The notes beneath the pieces were generated by a model. It had not been told where the DNA came from. It made no database searches and was given only the letters and a program-made list of their open reading frames with translations. The translations under genes and the position numbers were made by a program. From Marmoricola sp. (GTDB lineage Bacteria; Actinomycetota; Actinomycetes; Propionibacteriales; Nocardioidaceae), in contig JAOPYE010000012.1 in NCBI GenBank assembly GCA_025964775.1, forward strand, positions 62,001 to 126,000: a stretch of DNA of 64,000 nucleotides, in the 5' to 3' direction. Shown here piece by piece: positions 25,947 to 33,395 of this stretch. Numbering within the stretch: position 1 is the stretch's first letter; each line of letters begins with the position of its first letter.

Positions 25947-27194
25947 GTGCCTGTTGACGCCTTGCCGGAGAACCGCCTGGGCGGACGTCGGAACTCAACC
26001 TTTCGGCGTGCCTTGGGCGAACAAGGTGCCGCCGACCTTGTTTCGGTCCTCGAATCGGCCTCCCGAATTGTCGAAACCGACGAATCGCTCGAATTGGATT
26101 CTGTCCAGGACTTCAAGGCGGCGAACCGAGCACTAGACAAAGCTTGGGGTGCCGTTTCATCCGCACTCTCCGGTGACCAGAAGAAGTCGGAGGCGGTCTC
26201 CTCAAGCACCGACCTCGTCGACCTCCTGACCAAGATCCGCGAAGAAGACACGGCCATCCACATCGCTGAGAATGCACGCCAGGTGGGTGCCTTCCAGGCG
26301 ATCCGGCCGGCGCTTGCGCGACTGCAAAATGTCAGCTCAGTCTCAGAGCTGATCGAACTCGTGCCCGAGGCCATTTGCAGTCTCGGCTTCGACCGCTCGA
26401 TCTTGTCGCGCATCGAGGACTCGAAGTGGGTTCCCCAGTCGCTTCTGATTTCAGGGGACCAGGAATGGTCGTCGGAGGTGCTTGAATTGGGAAGGCAGTT
26501 CCCGCCGCCCATCGTGCCGAGCCTCTACGAGGCCGAGATCGTTCGTCGGCGAGTGGGCATCCTGGTCGCGGACGCCCAGGACCACCTCGATAAGACACAC
26601 ACGGCCGTTGTGTCCTCGTCGCAGTCACGCTCATACGTAGCTGCACCGATTATGCCGGGCTCCTCAGTCATCGGATTCCTCCATGCGGACCGCTATTTTC
26701 AACGCGGAGAAGTGGACGAATTCGATCGCGACATCCTCGTCAACTTCGCCGAGGGCGTCAGCTACGCGGTTCACCTCGCCGTCCTGGCTGAGAGGTTCCG
26801 GAACCTCAAATCCGAGGTCTTCCAGTTGACCGAAGGACTTTCCACGAGCGTCGACGGCCTGATGACGCTGCCAACATCGATGATGGCGGTCCAAGGTGGT
26901 CCGAGCCTGAGCGGACAGCGTCCTCTTGAATTGCCCCAGTCCCCTCCGGACTACGCGGCGTACGTCCTGGCACCTGAATCTCCGCTTACGCGTCGAGAGT
27001 TCGAGGTCTTGAAGTTGATGGCGACGGGCGCATCAAACGATCGGATCGCCAACCAATTGGTTATCGCTGTTGGCACTGTCAAGACGCACGTCAAGAGCAT
27101 TCTTCGGAAGTTGCAGGCGAATAACCGTGCCGAGGCCGTCGCCCGCTGGCTCAACTTTGAACGGAAGGTGGAAAACGTCCGACACACCCGCTGA
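25947..27194 (+). CDS. GAF-domain LuxR-family transcriptional regulator
   Basis: A 415-residue regulator. After about 120 residues of helical sequence comes a GAF-like sensor (about 120-285, with VSSVSELIELVPEAICSLGFDRS and PGSSVIGFLHADRYFQRGEV), then a linker and a LuxR helix-turn-helix (about 345-405; LTRREFEVLKLMATGASNDR, then VGTVKTHVKSILRKL). GAF domains bind small ligands, possibly the imported lipid or a breakdown product. The GTG at 25947 has a near-perfect Shine-Dalgarno; TTG 25881 would add 22 residues without one. It sits between the mce operon and the enzyme operon, each preceded by a CCC-N4-GGG palindrome, and is their likely activator. Confidence 0.85.
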   Translation: MPVDALPENRLGGRRNSTFRRALGEQGAADLVSVLESASRIVETDESLELDSVQDFKAANRALDKAWGAVSSALSGDQKKSEAVSSSTDLVDLLTKIREEDTAIHIAENARQVGAFQAIRPALARLQNVSSVSELIELVPEAICSLGFDRSILSRIEDSKWVPQSLLISGDQEWSSEVLELGRQFPPPIVPSLYEAEIVRRRVGILVADAQDHLDKTHTAVVSSSQSRSYVAAPIMPGSSVIGFLHADRYFQRGEVDEFDRDILVNFAEGVSYAVHLAVLAERFRNLKSEVFQLTEGLSTSVDGLMTLPTSMMAVQGGPSLSGQRPLELPQSPPDYAAYVLAPESPLTRREFEVLKLMATGASNDRIANQLVIAVGTVKTHVKSILRKLQANNRAEAVARWLNFERKVENVRHTR

Positions 27195-27237
27195 CCGAAG
27201 CTAGTTGTCTCGGGCGGGGCGGCGGCCCGGGCGCTCC

Positions 27238-27432
27238 TCAGTCGCGTTCGATCCGTAGTGCTTCAGTCGGGCACGCTGCGACCGCAGCCTCGGCTGCGGC
27301 TAGCTGGTCGGAACCGATCGTTTCCTGGTGGATGATCAGCGATCCGTCCGGGGCCACCTCGAAAATGTCCGAGGCTTCTGCTTCACACATACCCAGGCCG
27401 GTGCACTTTGCCTGGTCGACAACGATGCGCAT
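27238..27432 (-). CDS. Small 3Fe-4S-type ferredoxin
   Basis: A 64-residue ferredoxin: CTGLGMC at the N-terminus, then EAEASDIFEV, and a C-terminal ACP. Three Cys in cluster positions, with Gly/Met between the first two, is typical of the [3Fe-4S] ferredoxins that feed cytochrome P450s in actinobacteria. It would pass electrons from a reductase such as the one at 37092. No P450 gene lies in this window. I chose the ATG at 27432 (AGAAGGG nine bases upstream); ATG 27504 would add 24 residues. It is transcribed away from the FAD oxidoreductase. Confidence 0.85.
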   Translation of the reverse strand: MRIVVDQAKCTGLGMCEAEASDIFEVAPDGSLIIHQETIGSDQLAAAEAAVAACPTEALRIERD

Positions 27433-27533
27433 GGTCGGCATCCCTTCTGCATGGACACATTCGGCTGATCGCCTCGTCAGTGGACTTTCCACCTTTGCTT
27501 CCATGTCTCATCCAGTCTCTTTGCGATGCGTCT

Positions 27534-27579
27534 CATATACATCTCCCGCCGAGGGCGTCGTGCTCTCCCTCTGGGGGGA
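27534..27579 (-). promoter_or_regulatory. Putative LuxR site and promoter for the ferredoxin gene
   Basis: TCTCCC-TCTG-GGGGGA (27564-27579) differs by one base from a perfect TCTCCC-N4-GGGAGA palindrome. On the minus strand TATATG (27539-27534) is a good -10 box 25 bases beyond the palindrome edge, close to the geometry of the two other sites. The transcript would start near 27527, with a leader of about 95 bases. Confidence 0.5.
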
Positions 27580-27704
27580 ACTACCTAGTTCGATCCTCCG
27601 CCGGCCGCCAATCGCATGGTTGTGATGTCGACCTAACCTGAGCGGGGGATCGCGTGGGATCTTGCGGGCTTTGAGCCGTACTTGTACCCAGCGGACGACG
27701 AACA

Positions 27705-27748
27705 TCTCCCTCAGGGGAGAGGTATGGCCCTCCCGCCGCTCTTAGCGT
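27705..27748 (+). promoter_or_regulatory. Putative LuxR site and promoter for the FAD-oxidoreductase operon
   Basis: TCTCCC-TCAG-GGGAGA (27705-27720) is a perfect inverted repeat. It ends at the expected -35 position; TAGCGT (27743-27748) is a fitting -10 box, putting the start near 27755 and the palindrome centre about 42 bases upstream. This is the position used by LuxR/NarL activators. It lies 134 bp from, and diverges from, the similar site for the ferredoxin. Confidence 0.55.
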
Positions 27749-27818
27749 TTGTCTATCCGGCCGACCAGTCGGGTCCTCCACCGGTGAGTGATGGTGGCGA
27801 GACTATTGAGAGGACGTC

Positions 27819-29336
27819 ATGGAAGAGACCTGCGACGTTGTCATTGTGGGAAGCCGGCTTGCTGGTGCGGCCGCAGCTGTGCCGTTTGCGCGCGCAGGCC
27901 GTCGAGTGGTGGTACTGGATCGGTCGCGCTTCCCCTCCAACCAGCTGTCGACGCATCTGCTGTTCCCGAGCGGTGTCCACGAGATTCAGAAGATCGGTGC
28001 CCTCGACGCGATCCTGGCGAACGATCCGGTCAAGTCGCCGTGGGTTTCGATTCAGATTGGCGACGACCTTGAGCTAAGTGAGCGTTGGCGCCCAAGCGGT
28101 GACATCGACTACTGCCTCTGCGTGAACCGGCTGATCCAGGACATGGAACTGGTGAATGCCGCCCGGCGTGCAGGTGCCGAGGTTCGCGAAAAGAGCCGCG
28201 TCGTCAAAATGCTGTGGCGCGGAGGTCGCGCCGCGGGTGTTCGCTACGCCGACGCAGAGGGCAACGAGCACAACCTCTATGCCAAGCTCGTGGTTGGCGC
28301 TGATGGTCGACGGTCGACGATCGCCCAAGAGGTCGGCTCCTTCCGCCCCTATCGCGCGTCGCGTAACGGGCGAGGCCTCATCTTCCGGTACGGCAAGGAT
28401 CCGCTGGTGAACACGCGTGCCGGCGAGACAATCTTCCAGTGGTGGGAGGGCGACTCTCTCAGTTTCATGTTCCCCTCGGTTCCCCGCGGCACCGCTCTCA
28501 TCCTCTTCATGGGCGCATCTGAGGAAGTCGAGCGCGCGAAGGTCGACCCGGAGGGATATTGGGCCGAGAAACTGAAGCGCCATCCCCGAATGGCGAAGCG
28601 CCTCGAAGGCGTCACCGACATGACACCCCTCATGTCGACCAACACGACAAGCTCATTCTTCCGCGCATCCAGCGGCCCGGGATGGGCGCTCGCTGGCGAC
28701 GCAGGACACTTCAAAGACCCAGTGATCGGCCAGGGACAGCGCGATGCAATGTGGTCTGGACGAGTTCTCGCGGAGACAGTTGCCGGTGTGCTCGATGATC
28801 CAGCTGAACTGGATCAAGCCCTCCGTCGTTGGGAGCAGAAGCGGGACAAGGAGTGCCTCGCCTCCTACCACTTCGGAAACCTCGAGACGCGCGTTGAAGC
28901 CGTACCACCGGTGCTGGCAGAGATCGTGCGACTGAACTCGAAGGGTGTGAAGCCCGACCTGAGCGACCTTTACGGTCGGGCACGATCGATGCCCCAGGTG
29001 CTGAGCTTGCCCCGTCTTACAGTGGGTCTGACCTCTGCGCTGGTGCACAACGACTCTGACCAGAGCAATCGTGAGCTGATCGCTGCAGCCGTCCGTGACC
29101 TCAAGGTCCACCTAGGCGTGCGCCGTGAACTACGACGCCAGCGATTCCGTAACCCGATTCCACTCACCGGATCCGAGCACGGAAACGCCGAGCCGCCCGC
29201 ATACCGCGCACCGGCGCCGGTGCGACCGGCACCCGCCGCCGAGTCGGCAACGCCAGTACAGGCCGAAACCAACGCGCAGAAGCCATCAGCCCCAGAAGCA
29301 CAGAAGACTCCCGAGAAGCACGAGGTGAACGTATGA
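27819..29336 (+). CDS. FAD-dependent oxidoreductase (geranylgeranyl-reductase/FixC-like group)
   Basis: A 505-residue flavoprotein. The N-terminal FAD Rossmann motif reads VVIVGSRLAGAAAAVPFA, with GSRLAG in place of the classical GxGxxG. The second FAD motif GWALAGDAGHFKDPVIGQG is in place (about 285-303), and VVGADGRRSTIA is the middle DG motif. This is the PHBH/geranylgeranyl-reductase-like fold that hydroxylates or reduces hydrophobic substrates. The last 50 residues are Ala/Pro/Glu-rich and look disordered. GAGAGGA precedes the ATG. It overlaps the amidase gene by 4 bp. Confidence 0.85.
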   Translation: MEETCDVVIVGSRLAGAAAAVPFARAGRRVVVLDRSRFPSNQLSTHLLFPSGVHEIQKIGALDAILANDPVKSPWVSIQIGDDLELSERWRPSGDIDYCLCVNRLIQDMELVNAARRAGAEVREKSRVVKMLWRGGRAAGVRYADAEGNEHNLYAKLVVGADGRRSTIAQEVGSFRPYRASRNGRGLIFRYGKDPLVNTRAGETIFQWWEGDSLSFMFPSVPRGTALILFMGASEEVERAKVDPEGYWAEKLKRHPRMAKRLEGVTDMTPLMSTNTTSSFFRASSGPGWALAGDAGHFKDPVIGQGQRDAMWSGRVLAETVAGVLDDPAELDQALRRWEQKRDKECLASYHFGNLETRVEAVPPVLAEIVRLNSKGVKPDLSDLYGRARSMPQVLSLPRLTVGLTSALVHNDSDQSNRELIAAAVRDLKVHLGVRRELRRQRFRNPIPLTGSEHGNAEPPAYRAPAPVRPAPAAESATPVQAETNAQKPSAPEAQKTPEKHEVNV

Positions 29337-30421
29337 GCGGCAATCCTGACGGGCGGATGCGACGAGTCAAGGTCGCGGTCGTCCAGACCGCACCGGGTCT
29401 CGAGGCGGTCGAGGAGAATTTGCTTGTACTCGAAGACCTGGTTCGCGATGCCGTGCGTGTACACAACCCGCAAATCGTGGTCCTGCCCGAGGCGGCAGTC
29501 TCACCAGCAATTGCACGACCGGGCAGCACAACCAGTGGTGTCAGGCCGGTCGACGGTGCCCCGATGCACCTCTACCGGCAACTCGCCCGTGAGCTCGACG
29601 TCGTCGTCGGTGGTGGCTTCCTCGCTCGCCGCGGCCCACACGTGTACAGCACCTACGTCGTTGCTGAACCGGACGGCCGCGTCCAACTCCACAACAAGTC
29701 CGCACTGGGACTGTGGGATGGAACCACCAACATCGCGGGTCGCAGTCAAGGCCGGAAGGTTCTTGACGCGTTCGGTAGCACGAATGTCGGCGTGGCATGC
29801 GGATGGGAGTGGGCGCGCACCCACACTGCACGCAAGCTCAGCCGTCGCGTCGACCTTGCGATCGGTGGCATGTCCTGGCCAACGCTAGGCACCGACCGGA
29901 CCGGCGCGTTCGGAAGTTGGGTGCGACGCGAGAACGAACGCCAGGAGCACATGGCAGTGACCCTGCCGCGCCTGATGGCGCGACTGATCGGTGCTCCTGT
30001 AGCCGTAGCCGTGACTGTTGCTCCGGACGCATTGAAGACGACGCGTCGCAGCAGTCTGCCCGAGAATGCGCGACTCGTTGGGCAGAGCCAGATCGTCGAC
30101 GCCAGCGGCACGGTTCTCGCAAGCATTGACCCCGGATGCGGTGCTGGCCACGTCGCTGCCGAAGTAGCCTTCGCCAGGCCTGAGCCGCGGGATGTGATCC
30201 CGACCGGCGACTGGATCACGACCCCGAGCATCGGTGCACGGGCGGCGATGCCAGCAATCCGGATCCGCGACCGTGTGCTTTACGAGGGCAAGCGGACACT
30301 AAGCCGCCACGACTGGCAGGACTGGCCCGCGGCCGACTTCGAGGCCGAAATCGGTGCAGGCGATGCAAACGAGCAGGCCGTCGCCACGGGCGCGCCTGGG
30401 CTCTTCCACCCATCGTGGTGA
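29333..30421 (+). CDS. Nitrilase-superfamily carbon-nitrogen hydrolase
   Basis: A 362-residue member of the C-N hydrolase superfamily with the full catalytic triad in context: Glu53 (VVLPEAA), Lys122 (LHNKSALGLW) and Cys156 (GVACGWEW). Such enzymes cut amides or nitriles, or transfer acyl groups. It is longer than the usual 270-300 residues, with an extra C-terminal region after residue 290. It starts inside the flavoprotein stop, so it is co-translated with it. The substrate is unknown; its place in a lipid-processing operon is unexpected. Confidence 0.85.
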   Translation: MSGNPDGRMRRVKVAVVQTAPGLEAVEENLLVLEDLVRDAVRVHNPQIVVLPEAAVSPAIARPGSTTSGVRPVDGAPMHLYRQLARELDVVVGGGFLARRGPHVYSTYVVAEPDGRVQLHNKSALGLWDGTTNIAGRSQGRKVLDAFGSTNVGVACGWEWARTHTARKLSRRVDLAIGGMSWPTLGTDRTGAFGSWVRRENERQEHMAVTLPRLMARLIGAPVAVAVTVAPDALKTTRRSSLPENARLVGQSQIVDASGTVLASIDPGCGAGHVAAEVAFARPEPRDVIPTGDWITTPSIGARAAMPAIRIRDRVLYEGKRTLSRHDWQDWPAADFEAEIGAGDANEQAVATGAPGLFHPSW

Positions 30422-30453
30422 ATAACCGACAGATTGAACTGTGAGGAAAGAGA

Positions 30454-31650
30454 ATGACATCAGTACTTATCGTGGTCTCCGCGGCTGACTCGTGGACCCT
30501 CAAAGATGGGAGCAAGCACCCGACCGGATACTGGGCCGAGGAACTTGTGCAGCCGCTCCAGATCTTCTCGGCGGCAGGCTGGGCCATCACGGTAGCGACG
30601 CCGAGGGGCGTCGCTCCCACCATCGACAAGGCAAGCCTCGGGATCTTCGGGGGTCTCCCGAGCAAGACCCGAGAACTCGCCGCTTACCTCGCATCGCAAG
30701 GCGAACTGCTGTCGAAACCGAAGGTGCTCTCGGACGTCAAAGTCACCGACTTTGACGTGGTCTTCTATCCGGGCGGGCATGGCCCGATGGAAGACCTCGC
30801 AGTCGACCCCGATTCCGGTCAGCTCCTGAGCGAGGCCCTGCGTTCGGGAATGCCCGTTGCGCTACTGTGCCACGCTCCTGCAGCCGCGTTCGCCTCCCAC
30901 AACCCCGATGGCAGCTGGCCCTTCGAGGGCTATCGCATGACCGGGCTCTCCAACGTCGAGGAGCGACTGAACGGCCTGGTCGGCAAAGCCGAGTGGCTAC
31001 TCGAGGACCGCCTCATCGAAATGGGCGCCCGTTATGTCAAGGGCAAAGTTCCGCTGGCACCGTTCATGACGGTTGACCGCAACCTCTATACGGCTCAAAA
31101 CCCCGCGTCTTCAGCCAAGCTGGCCCGCCGACTCGTAGCCGACCAAGTGCAGCCGGCGCTGAACATCTCCGTCAGCCGAGTCATCCCGGCCTCGCCGGAA
31201 GAGGTCTACAACGTGATCAGCGACGTCACCTCGATCGGCGAGCGCAGCCCCGAGACCCACGGGGCGCGGTGGATCAAGGACGGTGAGAAGTTCCTCGGAA
31301 AGAACAGGATCGGACCTCTCTACCGCTGGAGCAACGTCTGCACCGTGACCCGCGCTGAGCGGGGCAAAGTCTTCGAGTTCAAGGTCGCCTGGCCGTCAAA
31401 GTCCACGTGGACCTATGAGCTCGAAGCCGTCAAGGGCGGCACTAAGGTCACCGAGAGCATTCGCAAGGAAGACCCGCAGTACGCGGCGATCCGGACGATG
31501 CAGAACATGGTCGGCGTCCGCGACCGCGGCACCAACCTCCGCGAAGGTATGCGAACCACGCTCGACCGCTTGGCCGAAAGCTTCGGGCCAGATGGCCGGC
31601 ACGCATCCACCAACAAGCGTCCAGCCTCGACCGACAAGGCGGCGGTCTAG
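30454..31650 (+). CDS. DJ-1/PfpI-like domain fused to an SRPBCC (START-like) domain
   Basis: A 398-residue fusion. Residues 1-225 form a DJ-1/PfpI class-I glutamine-amidotransferase-like domain with the nucleophile elbow LLCHAPAA (Cys139-His140) and an early Glu-containing segment GYWAEE, as in Hsp31-type glyoxalases. Residues about 235-375 read as an SRPBCC hydrophobic-ligand domain (SVSRVIPASPEEVYNVISDV; AWPSKSTWTYELEAVKGGTKV). The second half could present a hydrophobic substrate to the first. GAGGAAAGAG precedes the ATG. It is the third gene of the operon and ends in front of a strong hairpin. Confidence 0.82.
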   Translation: MTSVLIVVSAADSWTLKDGSKHPTGYWAEELVQPLQIFSAAGWAITVATPRGVAPTIDKASLGIFGGLPSKTRELAAYLASQGELLSKPKVLSDVKVTDFDVVFYPGGHGPMEDLAVDPDSGQLLSEALRSGMPVALLCHAPAAAFASHNPDGSWPFEGYRMTGLSNVEERLNGLVGKAEWLLEDRLIEMGARYVKGKVPLAPFMTVDRNLYTAQNPASSAKLARRLVADQVQPALNISVSRVIPASPEEVYNVISDVTSIGERSPETHGARWIKDGEKFLGKNRIGPLYRWSNVCTVTRAERGKVFEFKVAWPSKSTWTYELEAVKGGTKVTESIRKEDPQYAAIRTMQNMVGVRDRGTNLREGMRTTLDRLAESFGPDGRHASTNKRPASTDKAAV

Positions 31651-31661
31651 CTGGTCACCAC

Positions 31662-31705
31662 GCGGTGGCGGTTGGCCGAGGCGCAACCAGGCCAATCGCC
31701 ACCGC
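31662..31705 (+). terminator. Strong hairpin terminator
   Basis: A 16-bp stem (31662-31677 with 31690-31705) contains a single G-U pair and a 12-base loop, 12 bp after the stop of the DJ-1/SRPBCC gene. There is no U-tract, as is common in actinobacteria. It probably ends the FAD-oxidoreductase operon. Confidence 0.7.
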
Positions 31706-31739
31706 ACCCTAAACACCACGAGCTGATCCGCGCGTGGTC

Positions 31740-31761
31740 CAGCCGGTCACTGGTCCGGCTG
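31740..31761 (+). promoter_or_regulatory. Inverted repeat upstream of the acyl-CoA synthetase
   Basis: CAGCCGG and CCGGCTG form a perfect 7-bp repeat separated by 8 bases, 35 bp before the GTG start of the synthetase. It could be an operator in the promoter region after the terminator at 31662-31705, or a small RNA hairpin. No matching regulator is known from the sequence. Confidence 0.3.
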
Positions 31762-31795
31762 TATTGGTCGTTGGCTCAATGCACAGGAGTACGAA

Positions 31796-33346
31796 GTGAC
31801 AGGTATCGGTCTCGAGAGTTCGCTTATTGAAGTCCGCCGAGTGCGCAGCCCGTTTCCCATCGACGGCGTCTATCGCGACGAACACGGGATCCCGCGCTAT
31901 GAAGCCCTTCCTAAGAATCTCGTTGAGCTCCTCCACCATCACGCCCTCGCGACTCCCAACGTCGAGGCTGTGATCGAGATCGGGGGAGCCCGCTTGAGCT
32001 ATCAGGAACTGTGGAGCCGAGCATCACGCGTTGCCGGCGGCCTCCGCGAGATGGGCATCGGCGTCGGCGATCGCGTCACTATTCGCTACGCGGCCGGGAC
32101 CAATTGGGCGTTAGCGTTCTGGGGAACGGTGATGTGCGGCGCCATCGCGGTTGCGGTCAACACGCGCTCGTCGCAGGAGGAGATCGATTTCCTCATTTCC
32201 GATAGCGGTGCACGACTCGACCTCGTCAACGGTGTGCCCCTGCCGGACGGCGACCCGTTCGTCCTTGAAGATGTTGCGTCCGACACCGTTGCCGCGATGT
32301 TCTACACCTCTGGAACGACAAGCCGTCCGAAAGGTGTACCGACAACCCATGAGGCCTTTCTCACGAACATGGAGAACGTGCGCCGTTGCTTCGGCTTTCC
32401 AGCTGGCATGGGCGCGGAATTTCGGACGCTCGTTTCCGCTCCGCTCTTCCATGTGACTGCTTGCAACTCACAGTTCCTCGCAGCGACCTATCTGGGCGGA
32501 ACATCTGTCATCGTTCCGGTCTTGGATCTCCCCGCGATCATCCGCGCCCTTGCCCAGGAGGCGATCACCTTCATGGTCACGGTGCCCGCCGTCTACGCGC
32601 TTATCCTTCGGCATCCAGACTTCGCGGCGACCGACGTCTCAGCAGTGCGCTGGGTCGGCTACGGCGGCGCGCCGATCGCGCCGTCGCTGGTTCAGTCTCT
32701 TCGCTATGGCTTCGCCAGCGCAGTGACGATCAACGGCTATGGCATGACCGAAACCGCGTCCCTCATCACCGTCCTGCCCGGTGACGAGGCGCAGGCCCAT
32801 GCAGACTCCGTTGGCTACGCGGTGCCGTCGGTTGATCTGGCGGTGTTCCCGATCGACGACGATCCAAACGTAGGTGAACTCCTAGTACGGGGTGCCAATG
32901 TCCTCACGGCGTACTGGAACCGACCTGAGGAAACCGCCGAGGCGATCGCTCACGGCTGGCTCCGGACTGGCGACGTGGTGCGCGTCGATGACGACGGGCG
33001 CGTGCACCTCATCGACCGCACCAAGGACGTGATCAACCGTGGCGGCGAGAAGGTCTCGAGTATCGAGGTCGAGGCCGTGCTCGCCAGCGCGCCCGGCGTC
33101 GCGGACGCCGCCGTCATTGGAGTTCCCGACGACGTGATGGGCGAAAAGGTCGGCGCGGTCCTCGTCGCGCAGGCGGACACGATCGACGTCGAGCAAGTGC
33201 TGAAGCACTGCCAGGAGCACCTCGCTGACTTCAAGGTACCTCAATACCTCACGGCGGTGGATAGCCCACTGCCGCGCAACGCGGGAGGAAAACTCCTCAA
33301 GAACCTCCTGCGAGACCAGGTTCAGTGGGGGAAACCTCTCCGCTGA
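31796..33346 (+). CDS. AMP-forming acyl-CoA synthetase
   Basis: A 516-residue ANL-superfamily ligase. The ATP-binding motif AMFYTSGTTSRPKGVP is present, followed by YGMTETAS, WLRTGDVVRVDDDGRVHLID (hinge and ATP ribose Asp) and RGGEKVSSIEVE, with the adenylation Lys in NAGGKLLKN. It activates a carboxylic acid to its CoA thioester via an acyl-adenylate; acid length cannot be told. The GTG at 31796 has CAGGAG upstream. It starts a new transcription unit that includes the PhaC-like gene 49 bp downstream. Confidence 0.92.
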   Translation: MTGIGLESSLIEVRRVRSPFPIDGVYRDEHGIPRYEALPKNLVELLHHHALATPNVEAVIEIGGARLSYQELWSRASRVAGGLREMGIGVGDRVTIRYAAGTNWALAFWGTVMCGAIAVAVNTRSSQEEIDFLISDSGARLDLVNGVPLPDGDPFVLEDVASDTVAAMFYTSGTTSRPKGVPTTHEAFLTNMENVRRCFGFPAGMGAEFRTLVSAPLFHVTACNSQFLAATYLGGTSVIVPVLDLPAIIRALAQEAITFMVTVPAVYALILRHPDFAATDVSAVRWVGYGGAPIAPSLVQSLRYGFASAVTINGYGMTETASLITVLPGDEAQAHADSVGYAVPSVDLAVFPIDDDPNVGELLVRGANVLTAYWNRPEETAEAIAHGWLRTGDVVRVDDDGRVHLIDRTKDVINRGGEKVSSIEVEAVLASAPGVADAAVIGVPDDVMGEKVGAVLVAQADTIDVEQVLKHCQEHLADFKVPQYLTAVDSPLPRNAGGKLLKNLLRDQVQWGKPLR

Positions 33347-33395
33347 ACACGAACCGCTGGACTCGAACTAGCCGGATCCGACTAGGAGCCCACAC

